From positions 248,001 to 312,000 of the forward strand of contig NZ_JAKWJR010000006.1 in the NCBI RefSeq assembly GCF_022761125.1: a DNA stretch of 64,000 nt. Direction: 5' to 3'. Made by a program: the position numbers and the translations under genes. Position 1 is the first letter of the stretch, and each line of letters begins with the position of its first letter. This stretch comes from Nocardioides sp. SR21. Its GTDB lineage: Bacteria > Actinomycetota > Actinomycetes > Propionibacteriales > Nocardioidaceae. Below, piece by piece: positions 1 through 10,600 of the stretch. The notes below the pieces were generated by a model, which made no database searches, was not told where the DNA came from, and was given only the letters and a program-made list of their open reading frames with translations.

Positions 1-812
1 ACCAGCGCGCCGAGCGTCGCCGCCGCGGACGCGAGGTCGATCTCCGTGGTGCCGAGGTGGTGCAGCGAACGCGCCCAGTCGAGCGTCTCCGCGACCCCCG
101 GCGGCTTCTGCAGGTCGTCGCGGGCGCGCAGCTGCTGCACGAGCTCGACGACCTGGCGGCGCAGCGTCTCGGACACCTCCGGCGCCCGCGAGCGCAGGAT
201 CTCGACCTCGCGCTCGAGGCCCGGGTGGTCGATCCAGTGGTAGAGGCAGCGCCGCTTCAGCGCGTCGTGCAGCTCGCGGGTGCGGTTGGACGTCAGCACC
301 ACGATCGGCGGCGTCGCGGCGCGCACGGTGCCGAGCTCGGGGATCGTCACCTGGTACGTCGACAGCACCTCGAGCAGGAACGCCTCGAACTCGTCGTCGG
401 CCCGGTCGACCTCGTCGACCAGCAGCACCGCCGGGCTGTCCTGCAGCGCCTGGAGCACCGGACGCGCGAGCAGGAACCGGGCGTCGTACAGGCTCTTCTC
501 GGCCTCCTCCACGTCGGCGCCACCGGTCGCCTCCAGCGCCCTTAGGTGCAGGATCTGGCGCGGGAAGTCCCAGTCGTACAGGGCCTGCGTCGCGTCGATG
601 CCCTCGTAGCACTGCAGCCGCACCAGGGGCAGGTCGAGGCTCTCCGCGATCGCCTCGGCGAGCGCGGTCTTGCCGGTGCCGGGCTCACCCTCGAGCAGCA
701 GCGGCCGCTGCATCCGCAGGGCCAGGAACGCCACCGTCGCCAGCGCGTCGTCGGCGAGGTAGCCGGTCTCGTCGAGGCGGGCGGCGACGTCGGCCGGTGA
801 CGCGAGGTCCAT
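1..812 (-). CDS. MoxR-family AAA+ ATPase (CoxD-like), C-terminus cut by window edge
   Basis: ATP-driven chaperone-like ATPase of the MoxR group, which usually helps insert cofactors into or mature partner enzymes together with VWA-domain proteins. The reading frame starts at ATG 812 and runs off the left edge; 270 codons are visible. Walker A GEPGTGKT lies at residues 42-49, Walker B LLVDEVDRAD at about 130-139, and a sensor-1 Asn in VVLTSN near residue 176. It lies 14 bp behind a MobA-like nucleotidyltransferase on the same strand. That pairing is typical of CO-dehydrogenase/xanthine-dehydrogenase-type molybdoenzyme maturation clusters, so a CoxD-like role is inferred. The partner VWA (CoxE) and XdhC genes would lie outside the window. 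Confidence 0.88.
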   Translation of the reverse strand, partial: MDLASPADVAARLDETGYLADDALATVAFLALRMQRPLLLEGEPGTGKTALAEAIAESLDLPLVRLQCYEGIDATQALYDWDFPRQILHLRALEATGGADVEEAEKSLYDARFLLARPVLQALQDSPAVLLVDEVDRADDEFEAFLLEVLSTYQVTIPELGTVRAATPPIVVLTSNRTRELHDALKRRCLYHWIDHPGLEREVEILRSRAPEVSETLRRQVVELVQQLRARDDLQKPPGVAETLDWARSLHHLGTTEIDLASAAATLGAL

Positions 813-826
813 ACGACCCAGGCTAC

Positions 827-1369
827 TCAGGGGGTGTCGGCGTCCCGCCCCGTCGCGAGGTCGACACACTCGACCAGCTCGACGTCGCGGGCGGCGAGGT
901 AGCCCTTCGCCCCCTCGTCACCGTCGGCCTCGGCGGCCACGGCCGCCCAGTGGTCGCGGCCGAGCACGACCGGGTGGCCGGGCCTCCCCGCGTACGTCGC
1001 GCGCCGCAGGGTGCTCGCGACCGGCGGCGGGTCGAGGAGGCGGCGTACGACGTCCGCCGTGACGTCCGGCAGGTCGACGAGCATCAGCAGGACGGCGTCG
1101 GCGTCGGAGGTCTCGGCCGCTGCCAGCCCCGCGCGGAGCGAGGCCGACATGCCGTCCTGCCAGTCCGCGGCGACGACCGCGCTCGCACCGGTGCCCTCGA
1201 GCAGCGGCAGCGCCTCCTCGGCGCGGGCACCGAGGACCACGGTCACCGGGGCGCAGCCGCCGTCGGTCAGCACCTGCACGCCGCGGACCAGCCAGCCGGG
1301 CACGAGCGCCTTCGGCATGCCCATCCGCGAGCCCGCGCCCGCGGCCAGGAGCAGCCCGTCGACCGTCAC
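827..1369 (-). CDS. MobA-like NTP transferase (molybdenum cofactor nucleotidyltransferase family)
   Basis: Predicted 180-residue cytoplasmic nucleotidyltransferase of the MobA/MocA family, which transfers CMP or GMP to molybdopterin. The N-terminus LLLAAGAGSRMGMPKAL (residues 6-22) is the family signature with the G-x-G-x-R-x-G-x-x-K nucleotide loop; VDLPD is the metal-binding motif and GRPGHPVVL a conserved C-terminal segment. The GTG start at 1369 overlaps the TGA of the upstream gene by 4 bp (GTGA), which argues for this start rather than longer in-frame versions that would run through that gene. The following MoxR ATPase supports a role in molybdoenzyme maturation. Whether the substrate is CTP or GTP cannot be read from sequence alone. 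Confidence 0.85.
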   Translation of the reverse strand: MTVDGLLLAAGAGSRMGMPKALVPGWLVRGVQVLTDGGCAPVTVVLGARAEEALPLLEGTGASAVVAADWQDGMSASLRAGLAAAETSDADAVLLMLVDLPDVTADVVRRLLDPPPVASTLRRATYAGRPGHPVVLGRDHWAAVAAEADGDEGAKGYLAARDVELVECVDLATGRDADTP

Positions 1370-2001
1370 CCGGCGAACGCTCGGGCGTAGATGGTCGCGA
1401 GCTCGTCGGAGTACGCCGCGCTGAAGCCGCACAGCGTGACCCGTCCATCGGTCGCGGAGACCAGGTAGCGGCCGCCGTCCTCGAAGCTCACCGCGCTCAG
1501 CAGCAGCTGCATGTCGGCCGACGGCGCCTGCACCTCGACGGTGTCGGTGGGGTCGCCGGCGTACCAGGTGGTCGGCGTCAGCGTGACCGTGCTGCCGTCG
1601 ATGCCGGTGACGGTGCCGTCGAAGGCGACGGTCTGCCCGGCGAGGACCTCGGCGCTCGGCACCATGCACTTGGCGGCGTACGCCGCTTCCTGCGGCGCCG
1701 ACAGCACGGTGACCGTCGGGTCGCTCACTTGGACGGGGTCGACCGCGACCGGCGTGGTCGAGTCGTCGTTCAGCTGCAGGAACGCGAAGATCCCGACCCC
1801 GGCGATGATCACGGCCGCCGCGGCCGCCACCAGCCAGGTGAGCGGGCTGCGGTCGTGCGTGCCGGTCTCGCGGTTCTCGGTGGTGAGCTCGGTGCTCATG
1901 ACGTCCTCCAGGAGTCGGGCCACCCGCTCGGGGTCGGCCGGCGGCAGGGAGGCAGCCGGGTCGGACGCCTGCAGGCGGTGCAGCAGCTCGTCGTCGTTCA
2001 T
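1366..2001 (-). CDS. Anti-sigma-factor-like single-pass membrane protein
   Basis: Protein of 211 residues with a soluble N-terminus (about 1-53), one transmembrane helix (about residues 54-76, WLVAAAAAVIIAGVGIFAFL) and an extracytoplasmic C-terminal domain of about 130 residues containing two Cys. It begins in a 4-bp ATGA overlap with the ECF sigma gene, the usual arrangement for a sigma/anti-sigma pair. The N-terminus has no clear HxxxCxxC zinc anti-sigma motif, so assignment as the cognate anti-sigma factor rests on topology and position. The outer domain has no family I recognise. It could alternatively be an envelope sensor or an accessory protein of the operon. Confidence 0.65.
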   Translation of the reverse strand: MNDDELLHRLQASDPAASLPPADPERVARLLEDVMSTELTTENRETGTHDRSPLTWLVAAAAAVIIAGVGIFAFLQLNDDSTTPVAVDPVQVSDPTVTVLSAPQEAAYAAKCMVPSAEVLAGQTVAFDGTVTGIDGSTVTLTPTTWYAGDPTDTVEVQAPSADMQLLLSAVSFEDGGRYLVSATDGRVTLCGFSAAYSDELATIYARAFAG

Positions 2002-2519
2002 GGCCTTCTCCCCTCTCTCGACTCCTCATGTCCGGCAGCGGCCCCACTCTTTCGCAGCCGGTCGGACAACTTCTGCTTCGCGCGGGTGAGCCGGATGCTC
2101 GCGGCGTTCGGCGTGATGTCGAGGACCACCGCGATCTCGGCGGGCGTCAGCTGCTCCCACGCCCAGAGCCGGAGCAGCTCGGCCTCCTCGGGCCGCAACG
2201 CGGCGAGCGCGTCGTGCAGCGCCTGGTCGTCGGGTGGTCCGGGATCCTGGGGCTGCGCCATGATCCGCGCCGCCACCCGGTCCTGACGGCGCGCGGACCG
2301 CTGGGCGTTGTGCAGGCAGTTGCGCGCCACGGCGTACACCCACGGCAGCGGCAGCTCCGGCACCTCCTCCACGCGGCGCCAGCAGACCAGCAGCGTCTCG
2401 GCCAGCACGTCCTCGGCGGTGTCGGGGTCGGTGCGGCGCGCGAGGTAGCGGCGGACCGGCTCGATCAGGGCGGGCGCGAGCTCCTCGAAGCGCTCGCGTC
2501 GTGACTCGTCCATGCCCAC
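1998..2519 (-). CDS. ECF-type RNA polymerase sigma factor
   Basis: 173-residue sigma-70 family ECF factor. Region 2 spans about residues 16-85 (RRYLARRTDPDTAEDVLAET, then LPLPWVYAVARNCL) and region 4 about 105-160 (LRPEEAELLRLWAWEQLTPAEIAVVL and a helix-turn-helix ending in RLTRAKQKL). It directs RNA polymerase to its own small regulon. The stop overlaps the next gene's ATG (ATGA), and that gene encodes a membrane protein that probably restrains it. Two possible starts, Met1 and Met3, are six bases apart. I see no convincing ECF promoter upstream, so autoregulation is unproven. Confidence 0.9.
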   Translation of the reverse strand: MGMDESRRERFEELAPALIEPVRRYLARRTDPDTAEDVLAETLLVCWRRVEEVPELPLPWVYAVARNCLHNAQRSARRQDRVAARIMAQPQDPGPPDDQALHDALAALRPEEAELLRLWAWEQLTPAEIAVVLDITPNAASIRLTRAKQKLSDRLRKSGAAAGHEESREGRRP

Positions 2520-2616
2520 GCCGTAACCCTGCCACGGCGGGACTCATGCATCCGGGATCGGGTCGTCCGCCTCTCGCGGGGTCATACACCGGCCTCAGGC
2601 GGACAACCCAGATGCC

Positions 2617-2650
2617 GAACGGCCCCAGTCCCGGAGGACTGGGGCCGTTC
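2617..2650. terminator. Perfect 15-bp stem hairpin
   Basis: Arms 2617-2631 and 2636-2650 are perfect complements (GAACGGCCCCAGTCC against its inverse) around a CGGA tetraloop. It lies between the end of groEL and the start of the ECF sigma gene, both leftward, so it probably ends groEL transcription. There is no long U-run, as is common for actinobacterial terminators. Confidence 0.7.
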
Positions 2651-2672
2651 TGATGATTCTGTTGCAAGGACT

Positions 2673-2733
2673 GGGTTTCGAGACGCGTCGCTCGTTCCGG
2701 ACTTCGTCCGGCCCGAGCCGACGCTCCTCAACC
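2673..2733. repeat. Imperfect palindromic intergenic element (REP-like)
   Basis: About 60 bp whose outer arms (GGGTTTCGAGACGCGTCGCTCG, as positions 2673-2694, against the inverse of 2713-2733) match imperfectly. They enclose a short perfect hairpin CCGGAC-TTC-GTCCGG at 2697-2711. The TTTCGAGACG...CTCCTCAACC framework looks like interspersed palindromes I associate with Nocardioides-type genomes. That association is from memory and needs a genome-wide search. No coding potential. Confidence 0.5.
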
Positions 2734-2745
2734 TTGTCCCTGGCT

Positions 2746-2776
2746 TGGTCCTGGCCGGCTTCGCCGGCCCGGACCA
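2746..2776. terminator. Hairpin directly behind groEL
   Basis: Stem TGGTCC/GGACCA plus GGCCGGC/GCCGGCC, with one mismatch between the blocks and a TTC loop, ends 6 bp from the groEL stop codon. It is probably the first of two terminator-like hairpins after groEL. Confidence 0.6.
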
Positions 2777-2782
2777 GGGGGA

Positions 2783-4423
<1,641 letters not shown>

Positions 4424-4536
4424 TCACGCTTAGAGTTCGTGGATCCGGCTCGATGGGTTGCCCGCGACGGACGACCCTGCTGACCCGGCGAACCCTTTCT
4501 CGCCGGCGCGGAGGGCCTCAACTGGCACCGATCCGG

Positions 4537-4563
4537 TTGTCACTCTCATGACGAGAGTGCCAG
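4537..4563. promoter_or_regulatory. CIRCE operator 1 (HrcA site)
   Basis: TTGTCACTC-N9-GAGTGCCAG, against the consensus TTAGCACTC-N9-GAGTGCTAA: 7 of 9 positions match in each half with exact spacing. It is the CIRCE copy nearer to groEL. Binding of HrcA here should repress groEL at normal temperature. The rest of the 4409-4621 gap shows no gene. Confidence 0.85.
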
Positions 4564-4571
4564 CGTCATGT

Positions 4572-4598
4572 TTAGCACTCGACCCTGGCGAGTGCAAG
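4572..4598. promoter_or_regulatory. CIRCE operator 2 (HrcA site)
   Basis: TTAGCACTC-N9-GAGTGCAAG: the left half is a perfect consensus and the right half matches 7 of 9. It starts only 8 bp from the first CIRCE element, giving a tandem operator upstream of groEL and just behind the stop of the ATP-grasp gene. Confidence 0.9.
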
Positions 4599-4621
4599 CG
4601 GCGGGGTGGGCCCCACGGGCC

Positions 4622-5506
4622 TCACCAGGTCCGCGGGACCGCCCGATTCGCGATCGCCTCGGCGAAGGGCAGCGCGTTGAGCGGGAGGACGTCGAGGTAG
4701 AGGCCGGGCTCGGTCAGCTCGACCTCGCTCACCACCAGCTTCCCGTGGTGGCGCATCATGTCGACGCGGCCGTAGACGACCTCCGCGCCGAGCAGGTCGA
4801 CGACGGTCGCGATCGCGTCGGCCGCGAGCAGCGCCGCCTCCGAGCTCAGTTCGACCGAGCGCGCCGTACCCCCGAACTGCTCGTGCACCCGGATGTCGGT
4901 GGTGCTCGGCAGCTTCTCGACCTGGCTGACCGGGTGGCCGCCGATCACGAACACCGAGGTCTCGCCGTCGTGGTGGATGGACTCGACGAGGGGCTGCACG
5001 ATCCACGGACCCTGGTGGCCGTCGGGCTGCGGCAGCCAGACCCGGCCGTCGGAGACGACCTCGATGTGGCGGCCGCCGGCGCCGACGCGCGGCTTCACCA
5101 CCGACAGCCCGAACCGGTCGGCCGCGGCGCGGACGTCGAAGACGGTCTCCGCGGCGACCGTCGGCACGACCGGCAGTCCGGCGTCCTGGAGCTCGACCAG
5201 GTACTGCTTGTCGGTGTTCCAGCGGAACACGTGCGCGCCGTTGAGCAGCGCCGGGCCGACCCCGGAGGCCCAGCCGAGGAACTCGCCGAGGCGGGTGTCG
5301 TAGTCCCACGTGGACCGTACGGCGATCACGTCGGCCGCGCCCCAGTCGACGGACAGGTCGTCCCAGACGACCCAGCGGCCCTCCAGCCCGTTCGCCTCGA
5401 GGGCGCGGTCGAGCGCCGCGTGCCCGGGCTCGCCCTCGGCCCACTCCTTGCTGGTGACGAGCAGCACGAGGGGTGCCGTCGCCTCGACGTTCTGCTCCAC
5501 GGGCAC
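4622..5506 (-). CDS. ATP-grasp domain protein (RimK/DcsG-like)
   Basis: 294-residue cytoplasmic protein with the ATP-grasp layout: an N-terminal Rossmann-like part (VLLVTSKEW, then DVIAVRSTWDY), a central nucleotide-binding part (VVKPRVGAGGRHIEVV near residue 140) and a C-terminal metal/ATP-site segment (YGRVDMM...VSEVELTEPGLYLD). Enzymes of this fold join a carboxylate to an amine or thiol through an acyl phosphate. The closest family I recognise is the RimK-like group that includes DcsG of cycloserine biosynthesis, but no biosynthetic partners are adjacent and the substrate is unknown. Start is GTG 5506. The gene stands alone between groEL and the LacI regulator. Confidence 0.72.
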   Translation of the reverse strand: MPVEQNVEATAPLVLLVTSKEWAEGEPGHAALDRALEANGLEGRWVVWDDLSVDWGAADVIAVRSTWDYDTRLGEFLGWASGVGPALLNGAHVFRWNTDKQYLVELQDAGLPVVPTVAAETVFDVRAAADRFGLSVVKPRVGAGGRHIEVVSDGRVWLPQPDGHQGPWIVQPLVESIHHDGETSVFVIGGHPVSQVEKLPSTTDIRVHEQFGGTARSVELSSEAALLAADAIATVVDLLGAEVVYGRVDMMRHHGKLVVSEVELTEPGLYLDVLPLNALPFAEAIANRAVPRTW

Positions 5507-5523
5507 GACCCTAGGGGCCCGGC

Positions 5524-6546
5524 TCAGCTGCTGTCGCGGACGACCAGATAGGTGGGCAGCATCCGCCCGGGCCGGTCGGCCTCGGGATCGGTCATCGTCT
5601 CGAGCAGCAGCGCGACCATCTCGCGGCCCATCTGCTCCGGCGACTGGTGCACGGTGGTCAGCGGCGGGTGGGCCGAGAGCGCGACCGGCGCGTCCTCGAA
5701 GCCGACGACCGCGACCTCCTCGGGCACCTGGCGCCCGGCTTCGCGCAGCGTCTGCAGGGCCCCCAGCGCCATCAGGTCGTTGGCGCAGAAGACCGCGTCG
5801 ACCGCCGGCTCCCGGTCGAGCAGGGCGCGCATCGCCGCGGCCCCGCTCTCCTGGCCGAAGTCACCGCGCTCGACGAGCCGCTCGTCGACCTCCCGGCCGG
5901 CCGCCGCGAGGGCGGCGGCGTACCCCTGGAAACGCGAGGAGCCGGCGACCATGTCGGCCGGCCCGGCGATGGTGGCGATCCGCGCACGGCCGCGGTCGAC
6001 GAGGTGTGCGACCGCCAGCCCGGCGCCCTGCACGTTGTCGACGTCGACGAAGCCGCTCGTGACGTTCTCGTTCGCGCGACCGCCGACGACGACCGGCAGG
6101 CCGTGCGCGCGGATCCGGTCCGGCAGCTCGTCGTCGTCGTGCAGGGAGAGCAGCAGCACCCCGTCGACGTGCTGGCGGGTGAGGTACTCGTCGAGGGCGC
6201 CGCGCCGCTCGGAGGCCTGGGCGAGCAGCAGCACCAGCTGGCGGCCGGCGTCGCCCAGCGCGGCCCCGATGCCGCGGATGATGCCGGCGAAGAACGGCTC
6301 GCCGAAGACCCGCTCCTCGGACTCCGCGATCACCAGCGCGACGGCGTCGGTACGCCGGGTCACCAGCGCCCGGGCGTTCGCGTTGGGGACGTAGCCGAGC
6401 TCGGCGATCGCGTCCTCCACGGCCTGCCGGGCGCGCTCGGAGACCTTCTCCCCGCCGTTGATGACCCGGGACGCCGTCCCGCGGCCCACGCCCGCGCGCG
6501 CAGCGACCTCCTCGAGCGTCGGTCGGGGGCGCGGGGTGCGGTTCAT
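5524..6546 (-). CDS. LacI-family transcriptional repressor
   Basis: 340-residue regulator: an N-terminal LacI helix-turn-helix and hinge (residues about 10-55, TLEEVAARAGVGRGTASRVI) followed by a periplasmic-binding-protein-like effector domain (about 65-335). ATG 6546 places the HTH where the family has it; the longer in-frame frame upstream adds non-homologous sequence. An operator-like palindrome of CebR type lies 179 bp upstream, suggesting autoregulation. CebR-type repressors sense cello-oligosaccharides in streptomycetes, but no sugar transporter or glycosidase is adjacent, so the effector is unknown. Confidence 0.92.
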   Translation of the reverse strand: MNRTPRPRPTLEEVAARAGVGRGTASRVINGGEKVSERARQAVEDAIAELGYVPNANARALVTRRTDAVALVIAESEERVFGEPFFAGIIRGIGAALGDAGRQLVLLLAQASERRGALDEYLTRQHVDGVLLLSLHDDDELPDRIRAHGLPVVVGGRANENVTSGFVDVDNVQGAGLAVAHLVDRGRARIATIAGPADMVAGSSRFQGYAAALAAAGREVDERLVERGDFGQESGAAAMRALLDREPAVDAVFCANDLMALGALQTLREAGRQVPEEVAVVGFEDAPVALSAHPPLTTVHQSPEQMGREMVALLLETMTDPEADRPGRMLPTYLVVRDSS

Positions 6547-6724
6547 GGGCGTCAGTATGCCGTCGGCGAGGGGGTTCGGAGATCGAACGACAGGCCCGGG
6601 ACGTCGAGGAGTTCCCGGGCCTGCCGCACGGATGGGCCCGCCCACGAACCGCCGTTCAGGGCGGGTACTCCCGGACCCTCCGTCGAGACCATCGCGCGGT
6701 CCACTCCTCGTCGGAAGATCGGAT

Positions 6725-6740
6725 GTGGGAGCGTTCCCAC
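6725..6740. promoter_or_regulatory. LacI/CebR-type operator palindrome
   Basis: GTGGGAGCGTTCCCAC is a 16-bp palindrome with one central mismatch and is one base from the CebR core TGGGAGCGCTCCCA known from Streptomyces. It lies between the SGNH hydrolase stop and the LacI start. It is probably the binding site of the adjacent regulator. Nothing else is evident in the 6547-6770 gap. Confidence 0.65.
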
Positions 6741-6770
6741 CGCTCACTCTGGGGCCTCCCGTGACCGCTG

Positions 6771-7583
6771 TCAAGCACCCGGCCGGCGATGTCCGTACGG
6801 CAGCTCGTCGCGCAGCCCGAGCGCAGCGAGCACCGACGGCAGCAGCGCCTTGGCGGTGCGCTTGTAGCCGACGCCGCTCGGGTGGAACCGGTCGAGGCTG
6901 AACATCTCGTCGGGGTTCGTGATGAAGAACGGCCCGACCACCTGCGCCAGCGAGACCGCGTGCGCGCCGGCCCGCACCGCGGCCGCCTCCTGGGCGATCG
7001 CGAGCTGGCGCGAGGCCCGCGACCCGAGCGCGCGCAGCGGCTGGGGCACCGGCGTCAGCGCGCCCAGGTCAGGGCACGTCCCGACTACGACGCCGGCCCC
7101 ATGCGCGCGGAGCTCGGCCACCGCGGCCTCGAGGTGCTGCACCGACTCCGCGACCGGCACCCGGTGGGTGACGTCGTTCCCACCGACGACGATCACCGCG
7201 ACGTCCGGGCGGTACGCCGGTGGCAGCAGCGCGAGCTGCCCGCCGAGCATCGACGACTCGGCGCCGACGCGCGCGACGGTCCGCAGCCGCACCGCACGGT
7301 GCGACTCCTTCGCGAGGCCGCGCGCGAGCCGCCCGCCGAGCGTGTCCTGGGGCCGGTCGGCGCCGAGCCCGGCCGCGATCGAGTCGCCGACCAGCAGCAG
7401 CTCGATCGGAGCGCCGTACTTCTTCTTCCAGGTGCGGTCGGCGTCCGGGGCGGTCTCGCCGTACGGCTTGCCGATCAGCGCCCGCGCGATCGCGGCCTGC
7501 CGGTGCAGCAGCAGCCGGACCGCCCCGGCGCCGGCCAGGGCGCCGGCCGCAGCCACCGCGATCGTGCTGCTCGTGCGCCTCAT
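6771..7583 (-). CDS. SGNH/GDSL-family hydrolase with N-terminal membrane/signal segment
   Basis: 270-residue lipase/esterase-type hydrolase. Catalytic blocks: GDS (Ser68) in LLLVGDSIAAGLG, the oxyanion GGND near residues 134-137, and DRFHPSG near residue 240 supplying the Asp/His pair. The N-terminus (MRRTSSTIAVAAAGALAGAG) is a positively charged hydrophobic segment, so the protein is probably exported or membrane-tethered. ATG 7583 was chosen because the in-frame extension to 7655 runs into the hairpin of the preceding gene. The natural ester substrate (cell-wall acetyl groups or lipids are common in the family) is not determined. Confidence 0.85.
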   Translation of the reverse strand: MRRTSSTIAVAAAGALAGAGAVRLLLHRQAAIARALIGKPYGETAPDADRTWKKKYGAPIELLLVGDSIAAGLGADRPQDTLGGRLARGLAKESHRAVRLRTVARVGAESSMLGGQLALLPPAYRPDVAVIVVGGNDVTHRVPVAESVQHLEAAVAELRAHGAGVVVGTCPDLGALTPVPQPLRALGSRASRQLAIAQEAAAVRAGAHAVSLAQVVGPFFITNPDEMFSLDRFHPSGVGYKRTAKALLPSVLAALGLRDELPYGHRRPGA

Positions 7584-7611
7584 GCCTGCAGTTGAAGCAG
7601 AGACCGGTGAA

Positions 7612-7649
7612 CGGCCGTCGCCCCGGCGCAGAAACCGGGGCGACGGCCG
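7612..7649. terminator. Perfect 15-bp stem hairpin behind the giant secreted-protein gene
   Basis: Arms 7612-7626 and 7635-7649 are exact inverse complements around an 8-base loop (CGCAGAAA). It lies 12 bp after the stop codon of the 8.2-kb gene and before the SGNH gene on the same strand, so it probably separates the two transcription units. Confidence 0.75.
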
Positions 7650-7661
7650 GACCAACGGGCG

Positions 7662-10600
7662 TCAGCCCGTGGCCACCGCGAGACCGTCGACCCGCACCAC
7701 GGCGTGGCGCGAGACCACCACGATCCGCACCGTGCCCGACCTCGGGCTGTCGAACGCCCGCAGCGGGACCACCGGGCGCCGCCAGACCGTGGTGGCGAGG
7801 TTGACGGTCCCCACCCGGTCGCGGCCCAGGTAGACCGCGACCTTCCCGTGACCGAACCCGCGGGAGACGACCAGCGCCAGCGCGGTCGCGTCCTCGACGC
7901 GCGCGGTCAGGGTGGCGCCGCGGGCCGAGGTCTCCGTGAGGGTCCCCTGGAAGGAGCTGTCGCTGTGGCGACGCTTCCAGGCCTTGTTCCCGGCCAGCGC
8001 GCGGTCGTCCCGCGGCACCGTCCAGGTCGTCGTGGCGGGCGTCGGGTCCAGGTCGCCGTCCGCGTCGCGGGCCGCGACCGTGAACGTGTGCGTCCCCGAC
8101 CGGAGCGCGGACAGGTTCGCGCCGGTCCCGTCGCAGGCACGGGTGACGCCGTCCAGCTCGCAGACGTACGACGCGCCGGTCGCCGCCCACGCCATCCGGG
8201 CGACCCGACTGGCGACGTACCCGGTCGGGGCCGTCATCAGCACGGTCTCCGGCGCGATCGCGGACGGGACCACCGCGTCGGACGGCGCGCTCGCCGGCCC
8301 GGTGCCCACCTCGTTGCGCGCGGTCACCGTGAACGTGTACGCCGTGCCCGGCGTCAGGCCGTCGACCTCCGTCTCCGTGCCGTCCACGGTCAGCTGCTGC
8401 CCGCTGGGCTGCACCGTCACCAGGTAGTCGAGGATCTCCGCGCCGTTGTCGTCCGGCTCGGACCACGAGACCGACGCCCTCCGCTCCCCCGCCTCGGCGG
8501 TGACCTCGGCCGGCGCGTCCGGCACCTCCTTCTCCGGGTCCTCCTGGTCGTCCGGGTCGCCCGGGCCGCCCGGGCCGCCACCGCCGCCGGTGACCGGCAC
8601 CGTCAGCGTCGTGGCGTAGGGCTCACCCATCATCCGGCCGCTGTAGTCCGCGACCGCGTCCACGGTCACGGTGACCCGGCTGCCGCCCGGCAGCGTGGCC
8701 GCCGGCGTGAACCGCAGCCCCCGCTGGAGCGCGGCGTCGCCGTCCCCGGTGGTGGAGCCGAGAGCGGTCCACGTCCCCGGCACCTCGGCGCCGTCGGCGT
8801 CCACGACCGTCAGCGAGCGGTCGGCGGTGGCGCTGCGGACCAGCCGGTCGAAGGACACCTCGACCCGGCCGTCGCGCAGCACCGATCCGGTCACGTGCGG
8901 CAGCCCGTCCTTGACCATCGACACGTCGACGTCGAGGTGCGGCGGCAGCACGCGGAGCACCCGGCTGTACGCCGGCCGGTAGCCGTCCTTGGTGAAGGCG
9001 ACCTTCCACCAGCCCTCCGGGACGTCCCATCCGTAGCGGCCGTCGTCGTCGGTGGTCTGCGGGTTGGTCTGGCCGAACCACTCGGCGTCCCAGGCCGTCC
9101 ACGGCCCGTCCTCGGACGGAGCGGTGAGCAGGGTCGCGGTGACGCCGGGGATCCGGACCGACCGGGCGCCCTCGTAGACGTAGCCGCTCGGGTCGTAGAT
9201 CCAGACCGGGTCGGCGACCGGCGGCCGCGGCGGGTCGGGGCGGACCCACTTCTCCTTGTCGCGGCAGTCCGGGTCGGTCTCGATGTCGAGCGCAAGCGCG
9301 TTGATCGCCTTGTCGATCTGCGCGCCGATGACCTTGTCGAGCACGACGCCGAGCACGCCCAGGGCGACCGTGCCGAGGCCGAACGTCGCGGGGCCGAACA
9401 CCACCGAGCCGACGTTGAACAGCGCGCCACCGACGTCCGCCGCGACCGCCGCCGCGAGGATGTTCTGGGCGCGGTCGTCGTACGCCTTGATCTTCTCGAC
9501 CGAGCACTGGCTGGTGAGCTTCAGCGCGTTGGCGAGCTTCTCGTACTTGTCGCCGGCGCCGAGGGCCGAGAGCAGGGAGTCCAGCGTCGTGGTGCCGTTG
9601 AACGCGAGCTGGAAGCCGACCCGCGCCACGCCCACCGAGCCACCGGCGGCCGCCGTCGGCACCGCCTCCGGACCGACGGCGTCGCGCAGGATCTTCGCCA
9701 GCGCCTGACCGAAGTCCGAGTCGTCCTCGGCCGCGATCCGCGCGCCGACGCCCGGCAGGTCCGCGAGCGGGACGAGCATGCTGAAGCTCAGCGTGCTGCC
9801 CGACCGGGTCGACGTCACGCCGTACGCCGGTGCACCCGTGGCCTGCCGCAGCGCGACGTCCTCGGCCGTCGGGGTGTAGGTCTCGCGGGTGACGGTCAGC
9901 GTCGAGCGGACCGAGCCTCCCGCGATCGACGGGATGCTCATCCGGAACGAGCCGGTGCGCGGAGCGGTGTCGGTCTCGACCGGATGCTCGACCTCGCTCA
10001 GCTCGAAGCCGCTGAACGGCGCCGGGATCGAGTCGCGCACCTCGCGCTCGGTCTGCTCGGGATCGCGCAGGTCGACCGGCTTCGGGATGCCGTCGAAGTC
10101 GACGCTGATCGGCCCGGCCACCCGCGAGGAGCGGAGCGTGGCGACGAAGACGCCGTCGGTGCGACGGACACCCGGGACCCGGGTGGCGCCGATGAGCACG
10201 TCCGCGCGGGACACCCGGCTCGGGTCGTCGAAGGTCACCTCGACGCGCAGGTCCTGGTACGGCACGAACACGAACGGGAACCGGGCGACGCCGTCGATCG
10301 GGTCGAACGTGATCCGCCGGCCGTTCGGGAAGTCCCCGTCGAGCTGGTAGAGCGACACCTTCGTGATCGTCGGCAGCGTCACGTCGGCGATCACGTCGTG
10401 CTCGGCGAAGAACCGCTCGCCGTCGACGACGGTCTCGGCGACCAGCTGGTGCAGCGTCCGGGTGCGGGCCTGCTCGACCAGCGGGACGGTCGCGGACCAG
10501 TAGCCGCCCGGCCCGGCGACCGCGGTCCCCACTGGGACGCCACCATCGGAGATGGTCACGGTGCGACCGGCAGGAGCCCTTCCGTTGAGCGGGATCCGCG

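Noticed and set aside
4537..4563. Stem-loop terminator of the ATP-grasp gene
   Set aside because: The CIRCE spacing (9-N9-9) and consensus match fit HrcA operators better than a terminator.
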